11,817 nt of DNA from a candidate division Zixibacteria bacterium DG_27 (GTDB taxonomy: Bacteria; Zixibacteria; MSB-5A5; DG-27), in the NCBI GenBank assembly GCA_001302725.1, contig LIZU01000014.1:1-11817 (forward strand), in the 5' to 3' direction. Of this stretch, positions 6,431 through 11,817 are shown in pieces. Under the pieces are notes generated by a model. That model worked only from the letters and a program-made list of their open reading frames with translations, had not been told where the DNA came from and did not search any database. The translations under genes were made by a program, and so were the position numbers. Positions within the stretch are counted from its first letter, which is position 1; each line of letters starts with the position of its first letter.

Positions 6431-7900
6431 CTAATATACTTGCGTTCCTTGCTTTGTCCACCTGACATTTAGTTCTTTAGCCGCTTTGGCCTCATCTAGC
6501 CTCCCGACCGGAGTGTGGTGCGGTGCGGATTTGACAACCTCGGGATTGGTCTTGGCCTCCTCCGCGATCTTTTTCATCGCCTCAATGAAGGCATCCAGAG
6601 TCTCTTTGCTCTCGCTTTCGGTGGGCTCAATCATCAAAGCTTCCGGGACAATCAGAGGGAAATATATGGTGGGAGCGTGAAAGGCGTAATCCAAAAGCCT
6701 TTTGGCAATATCCAGGGTTCTCACTCCCAGACTCTTCTGCCGATTCCCAGATAGGACGAATTCGTGCATGCAGGGGAGGTCGTAGGGGAGATCGTAGAAT
6801 TCCTTCAGAGACTCCTTGAGATAGTTGGCGTTGATGATGGCGCTTTTGGCAACCTCTCTCAATCCCTCAGTCCCCAGGCTTCTAATATATGCGAAAGCTC
6901 GGATCATGACCCCAAAATTGCCATAAAAGGAATGAACCTTGCCGATGGAATCGGGATAGTCGTAGTCGAGGTAGAACTCGTCACGCTTCTCTCTTTTCTC
7001 AACTGTAGGCGCGGGGAGAAAGGGAACCATCTCCTCTTTCACTCCAAGAGCCCCCCCACCTGGTCCACCGCCGCCGTGCGGGGTGGAGAAGGTCTTGTGA
7101 AGATTGAAGTGGATGATATCGAATCCCATCTCCGCCGGGGAGGCATAACCCAAAAGGGCGTTCAGATTCGCTCCGTCCATGTAGAATTTGGCACCAACAG
7201 TGTGGATTATCTCCGCAACCTTCAGGATATCGATTTCGAAAAGCCCCAGGGTGTTCGGATTGGTGAGCATAAAGGCCGCTACCTCTTCGTCCACGTTTCT
7301 TTCAAGCTCGCCCAAGTCGATCATCCCCTGGTTGTTTGATTTTATCTGTACAGTCCTGTAGCCGGCCAGAGAGACGGAAGCGGGATTGGTTCCGTGTGCG
7401 GAATCTGGGATTACCACCTTCGAGCGGGGATTGCCGCTTTTTCGGTGAAAGGCACGAATCATCAGAAGGGCGGTAAGCTCTCCGTGGGCGCCGGCGGCGG
7501 GCTGAAGGGTTACCTTGTCCATTCCCGCGATTTTAGACAGATATTCTCCCAGATGATACATCAGTTCTAAGGCCCCTTGCGCTTGCTCTTCACTCTGCAA
7601 GGGATGAAGCTCTGTGAATCCAGGCAACCTCGCTACCTGCTCATTGAGCTTAGGATTGTACTTCATGGTGCAGGAGCCCAAAGGGTAAAACCCTCTGTCG
7701 ATATGATGGTTCAGAACCGAGAGGCGGGTGAAGTGACGAACACAATCATTTTCCGAGACCTCTGGAAGCTCCGCCCGATTTTCTCTCAAGAACTCTTTTG
7801 GGAGAATTCTCGCCGCGTCTTTTCGGGGACAGTCAGGCTGCGGGAGGGAGTATCCTTTCCTACCCGGAGAGGAAAGCTCGAAAATCAATTTCTCGGCCAT
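6431..7900 (-). CDS. gcvPB: Glycine dehydrogenase (decarboxylating) subunit 2
   Basis: This is the PLP-bearing subunit of the two-chain P-protein of the glycine cleavage system. It decarboxylates glycine and passes the aminomethyl group to the lipoyl arm of GcvH. The 489 residues are the expected length. The N-terminus KLIFELSSPGRKGYSLP is diagnostic, followed by YPLGSCTMKYNP (72-83), SAHGTNPAS (167-175), DGANLNALLG, and the PLP-binding HKTFSTPHGGGGPGGG with Lys269. The ATG at 7900 fits the family start although its ribosome binding site is weak. It is separated from gcvPA by a thioredoxin-TPR lipoprotein gene, whereas the two subunit genes are usually adjacent. The 78 bases upstream contain two palindromes that may affect its expression. 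No active-site residue appears to be missing. Confidence 0.97.
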   Translation of the reverse strand: MAEKLIFELSSPGRKGYSLPQPDCPRKDAARILPKEFLRENRAELPEVSENDCVRHFTRLSVLNHHIDRGFYPLGSCTMKYNPKLNEQVARLPGFTELHPLQSEEQAQGALELMYHLGEYLSKIAGMDKVTLQPAAGAHGELTALLMIRAFHRKSGNPRSKVVIPDSAHGTNPASVSLAGYRTVQIKSNNQGMIDLGELERNVDEEVAAFMLTNPNTLGLFEIDILKVAEIIHTVGAKFYMDGANLNALLGYASPAEMGFDIIHFNLHKTFSTPHGGGGPGGGALGVKEEMVPFLPAPTVEKREKRDEFYLDYDYPDSIGKVHSFYGNFGVMIRAFAYIRSLGTEGLREVAKSAIINANYLKESLKEFYDLPYDLPCMHEFVLSGNRQKSLGVRTLDIAKRLLDYAFHAPTIYFPLIVPEALMIEPTESESKETLDAFIEAMKKIAEEAKTNPEVVKSAPHHTPVGRLDEAKAAKELNVRWTKQGTQVY

Positions 7901-7919
7901 ATTCAGAAGATCCAGTCTT

Positions 7920-7937
7920 GGAAACCTAAAGGTTTCC
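7920..7937. repeat. Perfect palindrome upstream of gcvPB (7-bp arms, 4-base loop)
   Basis: GGAAACC and GGTTTCC flank the loop TAAA. It lies 20 bases before the gcvPB start and next to a second palindrome. No U-run follows in the transcript, so it is not a classical terminator. It may be part of a dispersed repeat or a local mRNA structure. Confidence 0.6.
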
Positions 7938-7951
7938 GCTACAGGATAATG

Positions 7952-7984
7952 CCGTAGGGAGGGGGCTTGTCCTGCTCCCTACGG
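7952..7984. repeat. Perfect 10-bp inverted repeat at the end of the thioredoxin-TPR gene
   Basis: CCGTAGGGAG and CTCCCTACGG are exact reverse complements separated by 13 bases. The right-hand arm overlaps the last proline codon and the stop codon of the lipoprotein gene. The interior has CAGGAC followed by a C-run on the minus strand, a string also seen just after the gcvPA stop. No U-run follows, so a REP/MITE-like element or an mRNA-stabilising hairpin is more likely than a terminator. Confidence 0.65.
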
Positions 7985-8836
7985 TTTCTCCTTTTCAGTC
8001 AGTTTCTTTATTTCATTGTTGACCCATTCCACATTTTCGCCTTCGGGATAAGTTCTCAGATATTGATTGTAAAGCTTCAGGGCCCTCTCTTTCCTGCCCC
8101 ACTCGGCGTAGAAATAAGGTATGTATACGATAACGTCCTCCTTGAGCTCAGAATCGGGATATCTCTTGATGAACTCGGTGTTAGTGTCAATCGCCCTTTG
8201 GAATTTCTTCTGTCTGTAGTATGAGAATCCCAGATTCATCAAAGCCTTGTCCGATTTCCCCGCCTCGTTCTGAGGGTCCAGCTCTAAGACCTTGCTGTAA
8301 AAGGAAGCCGACTTCTCATATTGAGAGCGAGCCTCATATTTCTCCGCCAGGGTGTAGTTGACCTCGAGGTCGTTGGGGTTAGCCTCCAGACGCCTGAGAT
8401 AGTCCTGCAGGGTTTCCGTCCCCCCCAGATACAGATTGATTTGATTTATAAAGTCCGGAGCCGGCAAATATCCGTAAATGCGGTCGATCTCCTCCCCAGC
8501 CGGATTCATAAGGACAACTGTCGGATAACCACTGATACCGTAGTTCCTGGTGTTGAGCGTATCCTTTTCGGAATCGATCTTGATGAAGATCATCTCGGCT
8601 GACATCTCAATGATTTTAGGGTCGGTATAGACGGAATCATCCAAGACCTTGCACCACTTGCACCAGTCGGTGTAAAAATCCACGACCATGTTCTGGCCAA
8701 GCCGTTCCGCCGTTTCCTGACCCATCTCGAAGTCGTCGAACCAACTGATCTCCGTGGGCGTCTCCTCTTTGGCGCACCCCGAAAAGCAAAACAAAGTCAT
8801 CATCATTACAATTAAGCTCGACCTCAAAGATCTCAT
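7979..8836 (-). CDS. Thioredoxin-fold lipoprotein with C-terminal TPR repeats
   Basis: The predicted protein has 285 residues. I chose the ATG at 8836 because AAGGAG lies just upstream and it begins a proper signal peptide: basic MRSLR, a hydrophobic stretch, and a lipobox F-S-G-C with lipidated Cys21. A longer reading frame is shadow sequence through a palindrome. Residues about 35-140 form a thioredoxin-like domain with VVDFYTDWCKWCK, an active-site C59-K-W-C62 and the cis-Pro loop SGYPTVV (Pro105). Residues about 143-280 look like three or so TPR-type helical repeats (for example NLGFSYYRQKKFQRAID and RALKLYNQYLRTYP), ending in a charged tail. It is probably exported and membrane-anchored, acting in disulfide reduction or exchange with a docking surface for a partner. 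Its position between gcvPA and gcvPB is odd, since the glycine cleavage system is cytosolic. Confidence 0.9.
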   Translation of the reverse strand: MRSLRSSLIVMMMTLFCFSGCAKEETPTEISWFDDFEMGQETAERLGQNMVVDFYTDWCKWCKVLDDSVYTDPKIIEMSAEMIFIKIDSEKDTLNTRNYGISGYPTVVLMNPAGEEIDRIYGYLPAPDFINQINLYLGGTETLQDYLRRLEANPNDLEVNYTLAEKYEARSQYEKSASFYSKVLELDPQNEAGKSDKALMNLGFSYYRQKKFQRAIDTNTEFIKRYPDSELKEDVIVYIPYFYAEWGRKERALKLYNQYLRTYPEGENVEWVNNEIKKLTEKEKP

Positions 8837-8875
8837 CACAATCTCCTTGATGTTGTACCAGAGTGTCGGGGTAGG

Positions 8876-8895
8876 CCCCTGGCCTCTGCCAGGGG
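8876..8895. repeat. GC-rich perfect hairpin between gcvPA and the thioredoxin-TPR gene
   Basis: CCCCTGGC and GCCAGGGG form an 8-bp perfect stem around a four-base loop, a few bases past the gcvPA stop. It adjoins a second dyad at 8895-8920. No U-run follows in the transcript, so termination is doubtful. It may attenuate or process the gcv mRNA, or belong to a dispersed palindromic repeat. Confidence 0.6.
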
Positions 8896-8920
8896 GTCCT
8901 GTCAAAGTTTCGACAAGACC
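8895..8920. repeat. Dyad spanning the 3' end of gcvPA
   Basis: GGTCCTGTC and GACAAGACC match as inverted arms with one mismatch around an eight-base centre. The dyad overlaps the last codons and stop of gcvPA, so part of the coding end appears to be supplied by repeat sequence. Together with the adjoining hairpin it makes a compact structured block. Confidence 0.45.
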
Positions 8921-10248
8921 TCCACAAGTGTATCTATCTCCTCTTTAGTTCTCTTCTCAGTAACCGCTATCATCAGGCACCTATCCATTCCGGGGAAATA
9001 GCGATCCAGATCCACTCCCGGGAGGATTCCCTGCTTGCCCAGAGATTCAACAATAACCTCCGCTTTGAGGCGGGTCTCAATCACGAATTCCTTGAAAAAC
9101 GGGGAGGAGAACTTCAGCATGAAGCCGTCTAGCTTACAAATCTGCTCCTGAGCATAACGGCTCTTTTCCAGGCAAAGCTCTGCGACCTCCCTTATCCCCT
9201 CCTTCCCCATCAGGGAAAGATAGATAGCGGCCGCCAGGGCGCACAGGGCTTGATTGGTGCAGATGTTGGAGGTGGCTTTCTCCCTGCGGATGTGCTGTTC
9301 CCTGGTCTGCAACGTCAAAACGAAACCGCGCCTTCCACGGTGGTCCACAGTGGCACCGGAGAGGCGACCGGGCAGCCTTCGAACCAGAGAGCTCTTGGTG
9401 GCCATCAGTCCCAAATAGGGACCGCCGTAACTGAGCGGGAGACCTAGAGGTTGTCCCTCTGCCACCGCGATGTCGACGTTGTATTCCCCCGGAGTCTTCA
9501 GAATGCCGAGCGAAATGGGGTCGAATACCTGAACCAGTAAAGCACCGCTTCTGTGTACCTCCGGCTCGAAGAGAGAAATATCCTCCAACAGCCCGAAGAA
9601 ATTGGGACTCTGGATGATCACGGCTGCAATCTTGTCTGAGATCTTGTCCTCAAAGTCAGCGAAGTCCACGAGCCCCTCTTGGAAGGCGATCTCGGAGAGC
9701 TCCACCTCCAAACCGGAGAAGTAAGTCCTCATCACTTGCAGATAGTCGGGATGAACATTGCTCCCGACCAACACCTGTTTTTTCCCGGTCTGAGAGCAGG
9801 CCAGAAGAGCAGCCTCAGCGGCGGCAGTGGCCCCATCATACATGGAGGCGTTCGCCACCTCCATTCCGGTCAGCTCACAAATCAGGGATTGAAACTCATA
9901 GATGCTCTGCAGCGTCCCCTGGCTGGCCTCCGCCTGATAAGGGGTGTAGGCGGTGTAGAACTCCGAGCGCAGAAGAAGCTGGTCGATCACTGCCGGTATG
10001 AAATGGTCGTAAACGCCACCCCCGAGGAAAGAGGTCACTTCCCCCAGATTCAGATTCTTCCGAGAAAGCCCGGTGAGAAGGGAACTCACCTCCATCTCCG
10101 AGAGGGCTGGAGGCAGGTCGGGCAGGTTCTCCTTTATCAGGGAGGCAGGCATGCTTCTCTCGAGAAGCTCCCGGAAGCTTTCCACGCCGATTCTCTTAAG
10201 CATCTTCCTCTGATCGGATTCGGTGCTGGGGAGGTAGTTGGAACCCAT
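8902..10248 (-). CDS. gcvPA: Glycine dehydrogenase (decarboxylating) subunit 1
   Basis: This is the non-PLP-lysine half of the split P-protein; with GcvPB it forms the active heterotetramer that decarboxylates glycine. The 448 residues are typical. Family marks are the N-terminal NYLPSTESDQRKML, GGGVYDHFIPAVIDQLL, TPYQAEASQGTLQSIYEFQ, the SMYDGATAAAEA segment, SYGGPYLG, and the C-terminal stretch on LPGVDLDRYFPG typical of subunit 1. The ATG at 10248 follows the gcvH stop after three bases, with a weak AGAG upstream, so translation is probably coupled. The last codons run into a palindrome (8895-8920), which may have altered the extreme C-terminus. Downstream lies the thioredoxin-TPR gene rather than gcvPB directly. 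Confidence 0.97.
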   Translation of the reverse strand: MGSNYLPSTESDQRKMLKRIGVESFRELLERSMPASLIKENLPDLPPALSEMEVSSLLTGLSRKNLNLGEVTSFLGGGVYDHFIPAVIDQLLLRSEFYTAYTPYQAEASQGTLQSIYEFQSLICELTGMEVANASMYDGATAAAEAALLACSQTGKKQVLVGSNVHPDYLQVMRTYFSGLEVELSEIAFQEGLVDFADFEDKISDKIAAVIIQSPNFFGLLEDISLFEPEVHRSGALLVQVFDPISLGILKTPGEYNVDIAVAEGQPLGLPLSYGGPYLGLMATKSSLVRRLPGRLSGATVDHRGRRGFVLTLQTREQHIRREKATSNICTNQALCALAAAIYLSLMGKEGIREVAELCLEKSRYAQEQICKLDGFMLKFSSPFFKEFVIETRLKAEVIVESLGKQGILPGVDLDRYFPGMDRCLMIAVTEKRTKEEIDTLVEVLSKL

Positions 10249-10251
10249 GCT

Positions 10252-10638
10252 CTATTCTGCTTTTTCTATCAAAGCTCGGTAGTCTGTCGGCGAGAGCAGG
10301 GAATCGGCCTGGGAGGCATCGGACATCTTAACCTTTATCATCCACCCTTCACCGTAGGGGTCTTTGTTCATGACCGCGGGGTCCTCTTCGATCTTGGGGT
10401 TCACCTCCGAGACCTCACCGCTCACCGGAGAGAACAGATCCGCCACCGTCTTCACGGCCTCGATAGTTCCGAAAGGCTCCCCCTGAGAAGCCGCATCGCC
10501 CACCTGGGGCAGCTCCACAAAGACTATGTCGCCCAACTCTGATTGAGCATAGTCGGTGATTCCTACGGTGGCGAGATCGCCCTCGGATCTAAGCCACTCG
10601 TGCTCTTTGGTGTATTTGAGTTCTTCTGGGACGTTCAC
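10252..10638 (-). CDS. gcvH: Glycine cleavage system H protein
   Basis: This small lipoyl carrier shuttles the aminomethyl group from P-protein to T-protein and electrons to the L-protein. The 128 residues match the family. It opens with the characteristic YTKEHEWLR, continues through VGITDYAQSELGDIVFVELP, and carries the lipoylated lysine as Lys63 in the TIEAVKTVADL turn. The C-terminal GEGWMIKVK strand is intact. The GTG start at 10638 is supported by a full AGGAGGT three bases upstream. It is the first glycine cleavage gene in the window and lies 64 bases after accC, so it may begin a new transcript. gcvT, usually next to gcvH, is not in the window. Confidence 0.97.
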   Translation of the reverse strand: MNVPEELKYTKEHEWLRSEGDLATVGITDYAQSELGDIVFVELPQVGDAASQGEPFGTIEAVKTVADLFSPVSGEVSEVNPKIEEDPAVMNKDPYGEGWMIKVKMSDASQADSLLSPTDYRALIEKAE

Positions 10639-10641
10639 TTG

Positions 10642-10648
10642 ACCTCCT
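10642..10648 (-). promoter_or_regulatory. Strong Shine-Dalgarno for the GTG start of gcvH
   Basis: A complete AGGAGGT on the minus strand sits just before the GTG at 10638. It decides the non-ATG start and implies high translation of the H protein. Confidence 0.75.
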
Positions 10649-10669
10649 CATGAATTGAAAACAGACCTC

Positions 10670-10697
10670 AATATAAAGACTATTCGCCGGAGGGCAA
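10670..10697 (-). promoter_or_regulatory. Candidate promoter between accC and gcvH
   Basis: TTGCCC (10697-10692) and TATATT (10675-10670) are separated by 16 bases and match the -35/-10 consensus at four and five of six positions. The site starts right after the accC stop and would drive the gcv genes. The leader of about 30 bases is too short for a glycine riboswitch, and I see none. Consensus matching only. Confidence 0.35.
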
Positions 10698-10702
10698 GTA
10701 TT

Positions 10703-11817
10703 TCAGATTTCGACCGACTGCCTCAGCTTCTCGAGGTTGAGCCGCTCGATGTAGGCGGTATCGTAGTGCCCGCTCAGAAAGAGCGAGTCTTCCAGAAGGA
10801 ATCTGTGGAAGGGGATGGTTGTGGAGACTCCTTCGACTATGAACTCCTCCAAGGCCCGACGCATCTTCTGAATGGCCTCCTCGCGGTTCGGGGCTTTGAC
10901 GACCAGTTTGGCGATCAGGGAATCGTAGTTGGAGGGGATACGATATCCGGCATAGGCGTGAGTATCAACTCTGACGCCGGAGCCTCCGGGTACGTGGAAG
11001 CTGGTTATCAGCCCCGGGTTGGGAGCGAAATCCTTCTCTGGATCCTCAGCATTTATGCGACACTCCAGGGCGTGACCACAGAAACTGACCTGTGACTGCT
11101 GGTAGTTCAAACGCTCCCCGTTGGCGATCCTTATCTGCTCCTTCACCAAGTCGAATCCGGTGACCTCCTCCGTGACCGGATGCTCCACCTGGATTCTGGT
11201 ATTCATCTCCATGAAGTAGAAATTTCCGTGTCTGTCGAACAGAAACTCCATGGTGCCAGCGTTGCGATAACCGACCTCCTTCGCACCTCGGAGGGCGGCT
11301 CTGCCCAACGCCTCTCTTTTCTCAGGAGAGAGGGCCGGGGAAGGCGATTCCTCTATCAACTTCTGGTGGCGACGTTGGATGGAGCAGTCCCTCTCGCCCA
11401 GATGAATGATGTTCCCGTGCTCGTCGGCCAGGATTTGAACCTCGATGTGTCGAGGTCGTTCGATGAACTTCTCGATGTAAACCTCCGGGCTGCCGAAGGC
11501 GGAGGCGGCTTCCATCCGAGCGGTCTCGAACTGCTGGCCCAGCTCCTGCGGCGATTGAACCAGACGCATCCCCCGGCCCCCACCTCCGGCGGCGGCCTTG
11601 ATTATCATCGGGTAACCGATCCCTTCGGAGATCTCTTGAGCCTCCTCGGGGCTCTGCACCACTTCGTCGCTTCCGGGGATAATTGGCACTCCCGCTTCTT
11701 GCATGGTCCTCTTGGCCAAGGATTTATCCCCCATTAAGCGGATCACCTCCGGGGGAGGACCGATGAACTTGAAGCCGCTGGATTCACATATATCCGCGAA
11801 GGAGGCGCTCTCGGCCA
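10703..11817 (-). CDS. accC: Biotin carboxylase subunit of acetyl-CoA carboxylase (5' end cut by window edge)
   Basis: This subunit carboxylates biotin on the carrier protein AccB using ATP and bicarbonate, the first step of fatty-acid synthesis. About 370 residues are visible. The open frame continues to the window edge, starting with AESASFADICESSGFKFIGP, so roughly the first 85 residues are missing; the ATG at 11746 is the internal Met of IRLMGDKS, not the start. Motifs seen are the ATP-grasp glycine loop AAAGGGGRGMR, HIEVQILAD, GERDCSIQRRHQKLIEE, and the catalytic MNTRIQVEHPVTEEVTG. The C-terminal domain (ECRINAEDP, YDSLIAKLV) is complete. Its usual partner accB would lie to the right. 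A related carboxylase (pyruvate or propionyl-CoA type, subunit A) is less likely because the chain ends directly after the biotin carboxylase C domain. Confidence 0.93.
   Translation of the reverse strand, partial: AESASFADICESSGFKFIGPPPEVIRLMGDKSLAKRTMQEAGVPIIPGSDEVVQSPEEAQEISEGIGYPMIIKAAAGGGGRGMRLVQSPQELGQQFETARMEAASAFGSPEVYIEKFIERPRHIEVQILADEHGNIIHLGERDCSIQRRHQKLIEESPSPALSPEKREALGRAALRGAKEVGYRNAGTMEFLFDRHGNFYFMEMNTRIQVEHPVTEEVTGFDLVKEQIRIANGERLNYQQSQVSFCGHALECRINAEDPEKDFAPNPGLITSFHVPGGSGVRVDTHAYAGYRIPSNYDSLIAKLVVKAPNREEAIQKMRRALEEFIVEGVSTTIPFHRFLLEDSLFLSGHYDTAYIERLNLEKLRQSVEI

Noticed and set aside
6764..7339. Plus-strand ORF of 191 codons opposite gcvPB.
   Set aside because: It is the complement of strongly conserved gcvPB motifs, with no ribosome site or recognisable domain.
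8837..8905. Longer N-terminus for the thioredoxin-TPR protein, starting near 8905.
   Set aside because: It reads through the GC hairpin, lacks a ribosome site and would bury the signal peptide; the ATG at 8836 has AAGGAG and a proper lipobox.
9679..10542. Long plus-strand ORF of 287 codons opposite gcvPA and gcvH.
   Set aside because: It is antisense to two well-identified genes, resembles no protein I know and arises from codon bias of the minus-strand genes.
10639..10702. Glycine riboswitch upstream of gcvH.
   Set aside because: Only 64 bases separate accC from gcvH, with no room for the aptamer, and none of its conserved stems is visible.

Overview
This is a bacterial chromosome segment in which every gene I can support lies on the minus strand, so the map reads from right to left. 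Most genes are ordinary housekeeping genes with balanced to slightly GC-rich codon use. The split two-subunit glycine dehydrogenase, a lipoprotein with a lipobox, YajC and the tgt-yajC / def-fmt-DUF116 gene order all indicate a bacterium. I cannot name the phylum. The intergenic palindromes recall those of uncultivated candidate phyla, but that is an impression, not a result.

Layout in transcription order: (1) 11817-10703, 3' part of accC (biotin carboxylase). (2) 10638-6431, a glycine cleavage cluster: gcvH, gcvPA, a thioredoxin-TPR lipoprotein gene, then gcvPB. The lipoprotein gene splits the two P-protein genes and has palindromic intergenic DNA on both sides. gcvT and the L-protein gene are not in the window. 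(3) 6430-4374, a visibly more AT-rich accessory island: a solitary PD-(D/E)XK nuclease-like protein, a small unknown protein overlapping its 3' end, and a short ORF that looks like the C-terminal piece of a type II restriction endonuclease. No methyltransferase is present. (4) 4374-3796, a flavoredoxin-type flavin reductase. (5) 3759-2286, tgt and yajC, tightly coupled. (6) 2194-1, def, fmt and a DUF116 protein that runs off the left end.

Functionally, the right half handles one-carbon/glycine metabolism and fatty-acid precursor supply. The left half handles tRNA modification (queuosine), preprotein translocation (YajC) and formyl-methionine addition and removal (fmt/def). The island between them is the only part that looks horizontally acquired. 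It is best read as a decaying or solitary restriction-type defence locus placed exactly between two core operons. I see no CRISPR, rRNA, tRNA, transposase or attachment site. Intergenic stretches are all under 100 bases and are described below where they hold structure.
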